64,000 nucleotides of DNA from Ligustrum vulgare (Eukaryota > Streptophyta > Magnoliopsida > Lamiales > Oleaceae), in assembly GCA_963555705.1 (NCBI GenBank), contig OY743180.1:32024129-32088128 (forward strand). The letters run 5' to 3'. Position 1 is the first letter of the stretch, and each line of letters opens with the position of its first letter. This document shows, piece after piece, positions 10,977 through 23,247 of this stretch. The position numbers and the translations under genes are program-made. The notes under the pieces were generated by a model, which ran no database searches, was not told the DNA's origin, and saw nothing but the letters and a program-made list of their open reading frames with translations.

Positions 10977-11714
10977 TCATTTGTTCTTGTATAAGATAAA
11001 ACAACCATCACCTATTTTAAAGGAGAAACCTTCCTTATCAAGTTTCGATAAGGAAATTAAATTACGAGAAGCAGAAGGAACATAAAGAAGTTGTTCTAAA
11101 TCTAAGAAAAACCCAGAATCAAATACTAAACGAAATGTGCCAATGGCTTGAACTAGGGCTTTGACTCTATTTCCCATGTAAATGTAATTTTCATTTGGAT
11201 TTTTGGTTTGGATTGTAAGGAATTCCTGCATCGAGTTTGAAACATGAACATTAGAACCAGAATCAATCCACCAAGTGTTAGAAGGTGCTTCAACAAAATT
11301 TGATTCGAAACATACAAAAGCCAAAGGATTACCCTTCTTTTCGAACCAAGCCTTGCGTTTCAAGTAATCCTTTTGAATGTGTCCACCCTTTTTACAAAAG
11401 TGGCACTTTTCATCCTTCTTAGCTTTCTTCAGTATGGGTCGATCTGATTCATTAGATATGCCCTTCTTAATTCCCTTCCTAGTTCGCTTTCCGAATTTGT
11501 TCTTCCCATTATTATGAACTATGTAATTTGCTTGAGCAACATGACCATCCTGCTGCTTAATTCGAGCCTCTTCCTGAACCAGCTTATTATTCAATTCATT
11601 CGCATTCCACGTCTCCTTAATCGTGTTATAATGAATTTGAAAATGACCATACTGTTGAGGCAATGAGTTTAGGATAAATTGGACTAGGAATGAATCAGCC
11701 ACTGTCATGCCCAA
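10977..11714 (-). pseudogene. Ty1/copia gag C-part, zinc knuckle and protease
   Basis: The 245 residues start in gag (SFLVQFILNSLPQQYGHFQI, the UBN2-type gag domain). They continue through a basic stretch to a zinc knuckle, CHFCKKGGHIQKDYLKR. The pattern C-x2-C-x4-H-x4-C is broken because the last Cys is Tyr. The aspartic protease follows with the active-site box WWIDSGSNVHVSNS. The frame continues past a TGA straight into the integrase frame, so gag-pol was one polyprotein here, as is usual in copia. The RNA-binding knuckle is probably inactive. Confidence 0.85.
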
Positions 11715-12160
11715 CTTACCTAATTTTGCAGCCGATTAGTCATGTCAAGCATATGTTGTTGAATATTTTGGAGCCATCAAAACGGGTTGTGGTGAGTTCA
11801 GCCTTAGGTTTTCCAGCAATTGCTTTATAAGTAGTCTCAAAGCGTTCAGTTATGGTAAATAAGTATTCCCCAGCTATCTCGGTTTCTTTGATGGAAGATT
11901 TAATTTTGGAAGTAGTGGTTATGCGCATGAATTTCAAGCACAGTTTGTTGGCTCTATTCCAAGTATTGAAGGCTTTAACTTAATCTTCTGTGGACGAAGC
12001 AATAAGATCAGTATGTTTGTCTACAGTAAGAGCCAAATCAATATCAAGAACCCCCAAACTAAACTCAAAACACTCCTTCAACTCTGAATTGTTAGTTCCA
12101 TCTAGTTCAGGAACGAAGTTGATATAGGTATTAAGTTGAACAGGATGTCGAACTGCATTA
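11715..12160 (-). pseudogene. Ty1/copia gag N-terminal part
   Basis: Frames between 12160 and 11715 give FNTWNRANKLCLKFMRIT, LFTITERFETTYKAIAGK and TTTRFDGSKIFNNI, which align in order with the gag of plant copia elements. Two or more frame changes and stops separate it from the downstream gag segment. A start Met lies near 12160. Confidence 0.7.
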
Positions 12161-12804
12161 TAGAAACAAGCTCACTACATTTAATCTTTGAGTTATAAAC
12201 ACAATAAACATATATGAATAAGATTTATTCATAAGTGAGTGATCAAAACTAACAATCAAACAAGTATGGTATCTGTGAATATCCTACACTTGCTTAATTG
12301 CAGAAATAAATCAACCCCATAACGTTTATTCTACTATTAATGCATGGTATACCTGTGGGTAACGTATGATGAAAGTAAATAAACTAACAGTGATATTACT
12401 TAGTCTAAAATTCATCAACATAATGAGTCCACTGTGGTGAACACCAACCAATAATATGAATGTCACACAGGATAACAATATGCATGTACTAAACTGAAAC
12501 CACTGTGCTGATTATCAATTCAGTATAATATGTATATTGTAGTCTAAATCATATGCATAACTTAATAGAAGCATACATATCATTAATATTGACAAAATAA
12601 TAATATTTTCCAAAATAATAAGATTTTCAAACCTTAAGGATTAAGTAATCATTAAGTTGGAGGGTTAGATTGCAATTTAATTAAACTTGATTAACCAATT
12701 ATGAAAGATTTTAAACTTGAAGGATTAAATGCAATTTATCCCAGACTTTAGTGGTCAATTTATTATAATCTCAAACTTTAGGGACTAACTTAGAAAATTT
12801 TACA
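12161..12804. other. probable copia leader / unassigned AT-rich DNA
   Basis: No coding potential. By position this should be the leader and 5' LTR of the copia element, but I cannot align it with the 3' LTR at 6122-6817 and see no PBS. The right half has short imperfect repeats of a GGATTAAATTGCAATTTA-type phrase. Confidence 0.35.
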
Positions 12805-13476
12805 CTTTAAATATATCTTTTGATGCTTTGCCTATTTTTCTTATTTTGGCTTGACTGGACTCTTTATTTCTTCCCCATACTTCCACTTTGCCACTTCCAA
12901 ATTTCCAATGTCATGGAATTGCCTATTCCATCCAATTCAAACTCAACAAAATAGATTTACACCTCCTCAAATGACTTAATCACAAAATTCATTATTCGAC
13001 AATCAATGAAGTTGAGAAAATGTGATTTAATCTCTTCTTCATTAATTGCAACTTATCCATGTGATTTCTTGTGTGATTAACTTGTCATTCTCTTCAAGCC
13101 CATTTCAGTTAGTTGCTATCTCTTCGGATTGAATGACCGATTCAAAATTTGAATCCATGGGCAATGACAAGTTTTTTTATTTATTAATTCTCAATAGTGG
13201 ATTATACCCCCACATTTGAAATCTTTCTCAATGCATGGCATCTCCTATAAGCATATTATCTTCATCTGACTTGGCAAGTTTATTGTAATAGTTTGCAAAT
13301 ACCTTCTCATTTAATAGCGGAGGAGGATCTCCTACAAGATTGATGTCCTCATCCCAATCATCCGGTACACAACCACTAAAGAGCATGTAACTTACATCCA
13401 AAAAATGCATCTTGTAATAAATTTCAAAACTTGGATATTCTCTAAGCACTTCATTACCCATGTTGAGATTGATCAT
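12805..13476 (-). pseudogene. VEF small ORF, copy A
   Basis: The first 82 residues are open (starting INLNMGNEVLREYP, with LDVSYMLFSGCVPDDWDED and PPPLLNEKVFANYYNKLAKS). They match the broken plus-strand copy at 49146-49500. Downstream DNA also aligns with 49500-49851, including the part coding VEFELDGIG, but is full of stops. The function is unknown to me. From its place after the PBS it occupies the gag position, but I see no recognised gag motif beyond an EI(C/Y)YKMH patch. Confidence 0.5.
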
Positions 13477-13644
13477 TGCAAATAGTTTTCTATTTTGTCA
13501 ATGTTAGAACCAAATATACATAGAAAGAAAACCAAATATAAGAAAGATTAGAATTTTGGTGGTTAACCAAAATTAGCAAAATAAAATATAAAATAAAATT
13601 GTTAAAACTAAAATTAACTAAACTAATAATTACAGTAAAAAATT

Positions 13645-13662
13645 TCCCAGCAAAGAAGCCGA
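13645..13662 (-). other. degraded PBS of VEF copy A
   Basis: On the minus strand the bases resemble TTTGGCGCCGTTGCCGGGGA, the leader found after the LTR in many plant Ty3/gypsy elements (Asp-tRNA type). The core is only partly preserved, but the position just inside the LTR matches copies B and C. Confidence 0.4.
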
Positions 13663-13667
13663 AAACT

Positions 13668-14604
13668 TATTTGCTAAACATGTGTATTGCAAGTGTAGGG
13701 TCGTATACAAGTAATAAAGTGGACTTTTGAATCTGAATTTTCAATCCCACTAGGAATGTATACTATAGTTAATTCAATTTTAATAAAGAAAACACATAAT
13801 AAAAAGTTTGGAGTTTTGTAAATGAAAATAAGCTATACTAGCTTTAAATTCTAATAAAAATAAAGAAAATGAAAGATTAAATAGTTGAGATTCATGATTT
13901 CACTTAACCTTCGTTTAATTAATTTCTCAACATACAAATTAACAAATTACTCATTTATCGTTAGACCCGATTTTCCTTTCTTAACTAGTAGCCTCTCTCG
14001 ACTAAAATTAGTCCTAATCAATTGGTTTAACATACTATATATCTATATTGATTAAAAACCAATTAAAAGCATTAACTAATTGTGAAAATAGCTCAATGGA
14101 TCACCAAGAAATAGGAGTATATCTCTATCTCCTAAATTAGGACCTAGGGTATTTGTTATTTGGTCTAAAAAGCATAATATCTCTCGATTATCACACACCT
14201 CACATATCATATATTTGGTGATCAATCAAACACATGATTATCTCAATAACAATTACACATAAACATAGGTATTAAACACCAATAAGCAAACATTGAAATG
14301 ACTTAAACTAAGATATGCTACATCAATCATCACAACATAAACAACTATCTAATTGTATAAATATTGAACAAAGATAAAATTTATGAAAATACATCACAAA
14401 TTATAGAAATTAAAGATTAAAATACAAGATAATGAAATAAATCATTTCCTTGAGTTTTGCTCCAAAAATTCTTGAACTTTGCTTGGTATTTTCACCTCTC
14501 CTCTTACTTTTTTCCATCAATGGAGACTAGAACTTTGAAACAAAACCAAAAACTAAACTAAAAACTAAATAAAAAAAGAAGAAAAATAATGGAGGCTAGG
14601 GTTT

Positions 14605-14682
<78 letters not shown>

Positions 14683-14850
14683 TTTTGAAAGGTAGAGATG
14701 GATCTTTAAATAGTCCAAAAATTGAACACTAAAAAGTCACAAAAGAGACCCCAAACAAGCCCTGTGGAAAGAAAAATAAAAAATGGAATTGGCATAAATT
14801 TTTCCCTTGTGATCGTAATGGCAAACCAAATTAGGCTCTGCTTGGTTCAG
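13668..14850 (-). repeat. VEF LTR, copy A (edges approximate)
   Basis: The minus strand aligns with the plus LTR at 48065-48945 for several hundred bases. This copy is extended by a (GT)n(GA)n microsatellite and a promoter-like block (CTATTTAAAG on minus, near 14705-14715). The outer edge near 14850 is not defined, because a hAT-like element starts just beyond. Confidence 0.55.
14602..14678. repeat. (GT)n-(GA)n microsatellite
   Basis: A compound dinucleotide run of GT followed by GA/AG, about 77 bp, inside the VEF LTR. On the minus strand it is a CT-rich tract just downstream of the TATA-like block. Confidence 0.95.
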
Positions 14851-14865
14851 TCATTGGGTTGCAAT

Positions 14866-17317
14866 TAGGGGTGGACAAAAAAATAGGAACCGAGAGAACC
14901 AAACCTGTAGTGACCGAGAATTCTCTATTATTTTTTTAAAAAATATTTTAAAATTCTTAATTCTCCCATTTATTTTAAAAATGTACTTGTCAAGCCATTA
15001 TTAAGTGAAATTTTATTTATTTAAAAACCTTAGTCAAACTACAATTTTATTAAAGCATTCCGAGGTCACTATCTATTTTTAAGTCCAACTCTTAATTATT
15101 TTAGGCCCCAAACTTTTATGCCCAAACTTCTAATCTTGATGTTGTTTTATAGTCCAAGTCTCAAATGTATTTTAATCAATCCTCGGCCCAAGTTCTTGAA
15201 GCTCAATCAACCCAATAGCGTAATCACCAATGATTTCCTTCCTAGAAATTCTCCCTCCCAAGTCCCAAGCTCTGTCCATTCATGGATGATTCTTATTTCC
15301 AAAATCCTTCCCCTTCACACGCCCATAACTAATTTGCATCCCCTAACCTCTCCCCTAGTTCCCTCAATCAGCCATTATCTTCTTACAAATTCCTTCAATT
15401 TTTCCTAAATCAAAAGTTATCACAATTTACCAAAATTATTACACAACCAACAAAATATATCCTCCTTCCCTCCCTCACAAACTCACACAGCTGAGCAACC
15501 ATTCTGGGTAATTTTCACAGCCACAAAAATCCCTGTAAACCCAAGGACACATTCTAGCAGAATTCCATAACCTCACTACCTCTAATATGATCAATGGAAC
15601 TAGAGGAGGTTGAGAAATTTTTCCTCGATTCGATTAATGAATCGAAGGAGACGAAAGAGAACTCAATAGAAAACAACTTCAAGAATCTAATCCACCTCTG
15701 CCACATCCACCCTCGAACTCACAACACCATCATCACCAATTTGGAAAAACACATCCAAACACAAATTTCCATAACCATATCCAAACGTGGAATCACAAAG
15801 TGAACCCATGGCCGACTGTAATTCTATAAATTTACGTGATTTATATGCTTAATTGCATAAGAAAAGACAAGAATATCTCTTATGAGAAAAAGTGAGAAAT
15901 TGATGTTATGCATGTCATAGCTCATATGCTTTATTGCATGAGACAAAACTAGAGTATGTTAATTTGTACTCACTATGTCATGCAAAAATATTGATGATGA
16001 TGTCACTTTATTATTTGCATAATTATGTGTTCAATTATTTTGTAAATTAATTATTGGCGATGAGTCTATTGCTCATCCTGTTTTTTACAACAATTGCAGA
16101 TTTTGAAGACGATGGCGAATGAAGAGCAGTGGTGGCAAATTAAATAAATGATGCTATTTCTGAAAGTCAAGTTTTTATGAATCTTTTTAGTTTAATAATT
16201 TTCGTTAAAATACTTAGGAATTCAGATTTAGAGTTTCATGATTTGTTTTAAATGAATTTATTTGAATTAAATTACCGTTGCTGATTTTTAATAAATGTGA
16301 TGTTTAAAATTCAGTTTATTTCCGCAATAATGTTCATTCAAAACTTAGTTTTAAAGGACGATGTGGCGTCTCGAGTTTTATGAAACTTAGGACATTACAA
16401 AATCGGAACCGAACAAAAAAAAAATGAAACCAGTAGGTTCTTTAGATAAAAAATGAGAATCGAAACTGAACTGAAATAAAAAAATTGAGAACCAAAAATC
16501 GATTGGTTTCTATTTGAAAATCGAAAATCGAAACTGAACATTCTTAATTTGGCACTTTCTATATTGCTTTACATGATAATTGTTGAATTGCACATATCAT
16601 GTTGCATCTAATATGAAATTTTGTGTACCAATTTTAGAAGATTGGATATCTGGTATCTCACTCGCATTGGTTTAGTACATTGTTTTTGCAATATTTACAA
16701 ATTCAGAAAATACTTGTGTTGATATGTACTAAACTTATTTCAGGAAGGATGTGCAGTTTGACATGTACGTGACTTTTTTGGAGGTGCAATAGCGAATTGT
16801 GGTTTGACATTGAAGTCTAAGATAAAAATTCGTTCGAAATCATTTTAATCTTCAAAGTATATCTAAGTTCAAATGAACTAAATGGTTTTATGTTATGGTA
16901 AATGTGTCTATATGTGATCATTATTATTTAATATTTCAGTTCGGATGATCAAGGCATTGTAGCATAAGTATTACATAGAATAACAGAAGATGAAGATCCT
17001 ACTTTTTTGGTTTCCTGTGGGGATATACAAAATATTATAACTGTCCTTAATGTCTTTAGAACCCGAATATATTCAATTTGAATATTTTACCACACAGATG
17101 ATTTTCTTTGGGAAATTTTGACTCAACACTTATTTACTTTTTTTGCACACAATGTCACGCTTGCTCAAAGTTGAATTTTTTAACAAAAGAATCAAAAAAT
17201 AACTAAAACCAAATCAGAATTGAAATCATTTAGTTCTTGAGTTTTGAGAATCGAAACCAGAACTGAATCGTTCAATTCTTTCAGTAATTGAACCGAAAAT
17301 CCAAACACCCAACCCTA
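14866..17317. mobile_element. hAT-like non-autonomous element with 8-bp TSD
   Basis: It begins TAGGGGTGGACAAAA and ends CCAAACACCCAACCCTA, giving short inverted termini (TAGGG/CCCTA). It is flanked by GTTGCAAT (14858-14865) and GTTGCGAT (17318-17325), an 8-bp target duplication with one mismatch, as for hAT elements. Both arms carry GAACCGA/TCGGTTC-type words. About half of the length is a GAC solo LTR inserted near the left end. No transposase frame is visible. Confidence 0.75.
14906..16399 (+). repeat. GAC-family solo LTR 1
   Basis: It starts TGTAGTGACCGAGAATTCTC and ends TTAGGACATTACA, flanked by AAACC and AAATC (5-bp target duplication, one mismatch). It shares with the copies at 17822 and 34140 the first ~100 bp, the GGCGATGAGTCTA block and the AAAGGACGATGTGGCGTC end block. 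No PBS, internal region or second LTR adjoins it, so it is a solo LTR or LTR-only derivative. The small frames inside it are not supported as genes. Confidence 0.75.
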
Positions 17318-17325
17318 GTTGCGAT

Positions 17326-17821
17326 TACATGGTTTTGAATAATGCAATTGCATAGTTCACACCATGCGGTCCAAATCTATAGAAATTACAGCCACATCAT
17401 TCATCTTCCAATCTTATTTTTATTACAAAAATACCTTTGAAATATTTGCAGTGCAAGTTCTCCATCTTTTTGGAATGTTGCGATTCATTCATCAAACTTT
17501 TGATTTATTTCAATTAGGCCCCTAGAAATCAAGGTTTCTCTTCTTTAATCTTAATTCCTTTTCAATATTGTCCATTTTCTTTCCAGTTAAATTTGTACCT
17601 AAATGTGCAAGACAAACCCAATTATAAGTAGAAATTCATTCAATTTGTCAATTAAAATGTTAATGTAAGAACTAAAATATGTGTGAAGCGCACTTATCAA
17701 TTGTTCTTACAAAATGATTTGTGAATCTTTGATTTCCACGACGTGCATGCATACCATAGCTATATAATTGTCAAGCCTCCAACGGTGATCTACATGAGAG
17801 AACAAGAATGAGAGATTAGGA
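17326..17821. other. no feature recognised
   Basis: AT-rich single-copy-looking DNA between the hAT-like element and the next solo LTR. No ORF, terminal repeat or RNA gene is supported. Confidence 0.5.
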
Positions 17822-20466
17822 TGTAGCGACCGAGAATTTTCTATGACTTATTTAAATAAATATTATTTTAAAAATGTGTCGCTACGACTTTGTCCATTTA
17901 TTTTAAAACACGTGTTCGTCTAGCCAACGAAGTAAAATTTTATTTTAAATTTATCTTAGTCAAATTCCAGTCCAATTAAAGTGAATCATTTTCAGTATTT
18001 ATCCTTAAGTCCAGATTTCAATTTTTTAATAGATTATCCAAATTATTCTGATTTTATGTCCAAGTTCGTTATTTAATTTAAAGTCAATTTTATCAAAAAT
18101 ATTTTAATATCACAGTTTATTTTCAAAAGTCCAAGTATTAATTTTATTAAGTCCCAATTTGAAATATTTTAGTCCAATCCAACTTATCGAGTCCAAATGT
18201 TTTTTTTTGTTACCAATCATTCAGGCCCATTTAAAAACCCAATAAGTCATCTCTTGACCCAACCTATTCACCAGTTTCTTCCTCCCCAAGTTTTTCCTTA
18301 CGCAATCGATACTCGTTTCCAAAATTTTTACAAGATTTCCATAAACCAAGATTTTAACCTAAGCTACCATGTTTAACACCTAAATCAACTATTAATTTAA
18401 ACCTCCCAACCTCATTATCGAAACCTACGCAACCGCCTCCAGCAAAGGTATGAGTTCTCTCAATTTCTCCCATAGTTGAAGCTGGATGTCTGCGTTCATC
18501 ACCATGCCAACCACAAGCCTGAATCCATCATCGCAACCCAAATCCATCCCTTACCAATTTTAGTCACCGTTAACACCATTCAACTGCAAGCACCCAATCA
18601 CACGTCAAACCAAACCTCCCGCAGCCGGACTCAACACCACCATCACCCAACCACCTTCAACCTCGAGACTAACCGCCACCGCCATTGAGCCACCAAAAAT
18701 CAACCCCCACTGCCATGAACAACCCAAAATGCAGCCAGTCAATTCAAACTCCATTACCATGCTGCCATACCGAGAATGACTGCACACAAACCTCCACCAT
18801 CACCACGACCAATTCCACTGCAACCCCGACTACATATCATCACCCGCTCAAACCCAAGTTTACAAACCGAACCACCACCATCTACATCAATCTGAAACCA
18901 ATCTACACCTCATGCGGCCAAGAACTGAACCTTCATCATCGAGCATCACCACCGCCACCATCCACTGTCTGTACCCAGCCCCAATCGCAACCGAATCAAA
19001 ACCCAAGAAAACCACCACTCGAAATCGCCCCTTCCTTTTTCGAAATCGCCCACACGACAACCCCAAAACTCAAATTAAACAGGAAACCCATATACTTACC
19101 TCCACTCCCAACCCATCCCATGCGGTGTATCACCTGAAATTCACCAAAGGATTGAACCTCTTGCCTCGGTTTGCCTCTACTTTCACAGCCAAACGTGCCC
19201 CAATCCAACTACACCTTACACCGGTGCCACCGCCTTGTGGTGGCGCTACCGCCGGCAGGTAGGCGCCGGCGGTCTGGATCAAGAAAGGGCGTCTTCGCCC
19301 GTCGCCTCTCTCTCTCTCTCTCTCTCTCGGTCGATTTACAGAGAGAGAGAGAGATAGATATATATATTATATATATAAACTTACTTACAAATTGATTCTT
19401 TAAGTCCCAATTTTTGAAAGAGTACCTGTTTTGGTCCTCACTTTTTAAAGAAATGTTATTTCAGCCCTCTGTAATTAAAATATTTTAAAATATTTTAATT
19501 CAGCCCTTTAGTTTTTTTAAAAGTATTATTTCGATCCTTTAAGTTTTGCAACGTTTTATTTAACTCTTAAGCTTTGCAAATAAATTACCTTAGCCCCAAC
19601 TATTTCAAAAATGAAAATAATTAGTCCCATATATATTTAAATTATATAAGTAAGCCCACTAATATTCGAAAAGTCTATTTTAACCCCTAAACTTTATTTA
19701 TTCACTTTAATAGTTTAATTCTTGAAATACTAAATTAATTTAATTTTTCTTTTGGCTAGACGATACACTTGGTGATTTAGAAGATTGACGTGACTTTCCA
19801 GCTTTATTTCAAACTCGTGATTTAAGGTAGACTTGCCCCCACTAATTAGTTTAAATTATAATTTATGTGTCTTATGTGAAATTACGTGATTTGTATGCTT
19901 TGATGCATGAGACGAGAAAAGAATATCTCTTATGAGATAAATGAGAAATGATGATATTATGCATAACTTACTTGCTTAAATGCATGAGACGAGACTACCC
20001 ACACCCTATGATTTTAAAGAGCCTTTGATTTTATTAAAATAGCCTATGATGATGATGATGATGTCACTGTATGATTGCATAATTACATGTTAAGTTATTC
20101 TATAAATTAATTATTGGCGATGAGTCTACTGAGTATTTCTTTCGAAATGCTCATTCCATTTTAACAGCTTTTGCAGATTTCGGAGATGGCGGCGAATGAA
20201 AGGGGTAGCTTTGGCAAATCGAATAAAAGATGATGTTTATTTGACAAACTTTCTGAATGTTACTCGTTAAACTATTTATCGTTAATTTTATTTAAATAAT
20301 TGAGACACAAGTTTTTACGAATTGTTCTATGTTTAATTTAATTAAGTTTCCGCTGAAGTTTTCAAATGATGAATGTGATGCTTTGAATTAAATTTATTTT
20401 CCGCAATAAAGTCAATTTTAAAGGACGAAGTGGCGTCCCGGGCTCCGCGGAATTCGGGGCGTTACA
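17822..20466 (+). repeat. GAC-family solo LTR 2 (long form)
   Basis: It starts TGTAGCGACCGAGAATTTTC, ends CGGGGCGTTACA, and is flanked by a perfect 5-bp duplication TAGGA (17817-17821 and 20467-20471). At 2,645 bp it is nearly twice copy 1. The extra length is a C-rich, leader-like block (about 18270-19330) followed by a CT run and AT-rich DNA. The block has overlapping open frames because C-rich DNA lacks stops, and no protein family is recognisable. An LTR transcript leader is the likely role of the block (inference). Confidence 0.8.
19306..19355. repeat. CT/GA microsatellite in solo LTR 2
   Basis: A run of TCTC... is followed, after 14 other bases, by GAGAGAGA, so the two arms can pair as an inverted repeat. 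It lies at the downstream edge of the C-rich block. Confidence 0.85.
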
Positions 20467-20471
20467 TAGGA

Positions 20472-20892
20472 TTTCTCAATTTCATGTGCTAGCAAGATTA
20501 TTATAAAAATAAGTTATGAATTCTAAACCATAGTTGTATATTAATAGATATTAAAGTGGGCATTGTCCATCACTTAAACATGACCCAGTCAATAAGGTTT
20601 AATTAATCTAATAAATTGAACACGGTCCATAAGTTAATCAATTCAAGTAATTAAGTTGAACCCATTAATAAACAACCCAATTAATTAGTTTTACAAATGT
20701 TAAACATTTTTTTAATAGGCTGAGTCGTTCACAGTTTATCCTCGTGAAGGCCAGGAGCTAACATTAAAATTAAATTGTACATGGAACGAGGGGGCATAAA
20801 CCTAACCTCCGTGAATGTAACAAATGAAAAATAAGGTGCTAAAAGCAATAAATGGGGGAATGACAACCTCGTACAGTAAAAGTAAAACAAAT
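20472..20892 (-). other. probable LINE 3' UTR
   Basis: This follows the stop of the minus-strand RNase H remnant. On the minus strand it holds T-rich bases followed by a GGAGGTTAGG-type block and then AT-rich DNA, the usual look of plant L1 3' tails. A poly(A) end cannot be fixed. Confidence 0.4.
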
Positions 20893-21354
20893 GAAAGCAA
20901 GACTAAAGTCCTCTAAAAGTAGGAAGCCCATGTTTGTCCATCTGCACATGTGCCTTGATCTGTCGTGGGAGGTCCTGATGATCATACTCTCTGATTTGTC
21001 TAAGGTGTCCCTGAATCATCCATGGACCGCCTTGTTTGATGATGTGATGGATGGCCAATGTAGAATTAGCCTCTATCCAAATATCTATGACACCCAGTCG
21101 GCGAGCAAGAAGAATGCCATCAAGAATAGCCCGTAACTCTACCTTTAGAATATAACAATCTACATAAAATGCTGAGAATACCTTGATACATTGTCCACCA
21201 TGATCCCTGATAATACCACCACCACTAGCAGCACCATCCTTAACGCTATCAGTATTGAGCTTGAAGGCTCCCACTGATGGAATACGCCAAAGAACCAAAA
21301 TAGGAGGTGATGGGGGGTAGAGGGAGCAAGAGAAATGCCAAATAGTAGGGCAGT
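20893..21354 (-). pseudogene. plant LINE RNase H domain (3' part, split)
   Basis: The 131-residue frame WRIPSVGAFKLNTDSVKDGAASGG... is the RVT_3/RNase H type domain at the C-terminus of plant L1 LINE ORF2. Catalytic positions are FKLNTD (Asp, present), KVELRAI (Glu, present) and IWIEANSTLAI, where the family has DS, so the third acidic residue is Asn. The last family box (around REANxVAD) is gone. The frame continues toward 21354 with one frameshift (ALLFGISLAPSTPHH), where the HP element interrupts it; the upstream part resumes at 31027. RNase H would remove template RNA during LINE reverse transcription, but this copy is inactive. Confidence 0.85.
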
Positions 21355-22133
21355 TGTAAGGCCGCTTTGTGTTTTTCGTGCAATTTTAAATTTCACGTCA
21401 TATTTATGTTAATGTTATTTGAAATTTGAAATTTAATTAATTTTACGTCAATGATTTGGAATTGTTTTGCAGTGGAAGGATTTGGACGCCGTCTCGCTCA
21501 ATGTGCCAATTAGAAAATTATAAATTTGTCTACTTGCAACTTATGTGAATAATTGTTTTATTTCCAAAGCTTGCCAATTCCTATTTTTGGCAAATTATTA
21601 TAAGTGGTAAATTTTAGGATATTTTGTAAATTTATGATAGATGTGTACTTAATTTTGAAACTTAGGGAGAATAAGGGACTAAATTGCAAATATCCTAAAG
21701 ATTACTCTTAAACCCTAACCTAACCCTCATTCTCACCCTCTCACTCTACGCTCTCTCAGTCTCGTCTCTCGTTCTCTCCCTCTCTCGACGTCGCTCTCTC
21801 TGTCTCTCGACACGCCACCACCACACCACCGTCGCCGACCACCGGTAGCACACTCTCCCTTCCCCTCTCACGCACAAAACACACACGAACGCACACACCC
21901 GCGGACTGCACTCAACACACACACACTCACACTCGAAAAACATGTATATGATGTGTGTGTATCTATATCTCATACATAGATGTGATTTTTACAATTGGGT
22001 GATAGGTATATGTATGTATATGTGTGATTTGTTCTAGATTTCCAAATTATGAAAACTAATTTCAGAATTTTAATTATTCTAAATTTTGAATTTAACTGTT
22101 AATTGGAGAGTTGGTATTGTGATTGTGTGTGTG

Positions 22134-22153
22134 TATATATATATATATATATA
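22134..22153. repeat. TA microsatellite, 10 units (5' LTR)
   Basis: Ten TA units after a short GT run. The matching position in the 3' LTR (28998-29049) has 26 units. Confidence 0.95.
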
Positions 22154-23247
22154 GGCATATGTATTATATGTATATTTTCAGATTTAGATTTAAATGTTCT
22201 AGGTTAATTTTGATTGATTTAGATTAAATTTTAATTTGAAATGAAATGCTCAAATTTATGAAGATTAGATTTCCGTTAGTTTAATGTTGAGTTAATTTGA
22301 GATTTTCAGATTTTTAATGGGGTTAGTCGACTGTTTGGCATGAATGTTGGTATATATGATGCACTTTTCATACTTCTAATGTGATATGTTTAATTAATTG
22401 AATTAAATTCTTAGTTTAAATTGAGTTATAATTGTACCTTTTGACATTGTGGAAAATTATGTAATTGTGTATTGGATTTCAAAAAAAAAAAAATTGGGAT
22501 TTTAAGACTATGATACTTTGTTTGAAATTTTACTTTAAATTTTGAATTATAAATGTTTATTTTCAACCTTTGAAATTATGGTTATGAGGTTTTGTTTGAT
22601 TCTAGAGTTAAATTGACGATCATATTTGAGTATCTTCAAATTCTTAATAACGGGATTTTTAATCGAGAAATTTATGTAAAGTCACGCATGGGTTAAATTG
22701 AAGTTTTAATCTCAGTCAATGTTTGATTAGTATTAAAATGAATAACGAATGTGTTTGTGAACTGAGAGTCATATTTATTGATGAATGCGAATAATTAGGA
22801 CTTTTGGTACATTGACGACACGGGCAGTCGAAGCTCCTCCACTTGCAAATTCAGATAACGGTAAATGCCAAGGACGTCAAGTAAGTAAACTTCCCCCCCT
22901 ATTTTCATCAAAGTTGAATGTAAATGTGAAAGTTAATGTGAAATTAATGCGCGTAAGTGATTTCGTGTTAATTACTTAATGTTGATGTAATTTGAATTGC
23001 CATATGCAAGTATGTGTATTTAAGGGAATGTTCAAACATGCACATTATCATGTCATTGCATCATTAAGCATGCATTGGCATCGAAATGAGAAAAGTCAAA
23101 TGTTTTAATGAAAGGAATGTGTCAAAGTGCAATTTTTGTCAAAAATTATGTATCCCAAGTTTTTGAAAGAATGGGTGTACTTCTATGTCATGAAAGATCC
23201 GAGTGGGAAATGGGGCGCGGGGGACCGGCGTACCCGAATGTAATGAG

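Larger units (their letters stand above)
12805..14850 (-). mobile_element. VEF-family Ty3-type element remnant, copy A
   Basis: On the minus strand it reads LTR (about 14850 to 13668), degraded PBS, then a short ORF region. It aligns along its length with the plus-strand copy at 48065-49851: the same LTR phrases (ATTTAGGAGATAGAGATATACTC, TTAAACCAATTGATTAGG, AAAATCGGGTCTAAC) and the same ORF region. The left boundary is where similarity to the 49.8-kb copy ends. No second LTR was found. Confidence 0.6.

Noticed and set aside
15118..15803. Two plus frames of 96 and 69 codons
   Set aside because: Inside GAC solo LTR 1, low complexity, not conserved in the other two copies.
18476..19262. Overlapping proline/threonine-rich open frames up to 150 codons
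   Set aside because: They lie in the C-rich middle of a solo LTR, overlap in several frames and on both strands, and show no domain. C-rich DNA simply lacks stop codons.
20893..21298. Host ribonuclease H-like gene
   Set aside because: Similarity, neighbouring LINE segment, missing catalytic Asp and truncation point to an L1 ORF2 remnant.
21712..21735. CCCTAA-like words as an interstitial telomere
   Set aside because: Only two or three imperfect units, present in both HP LTRs as part of the leader-like block.
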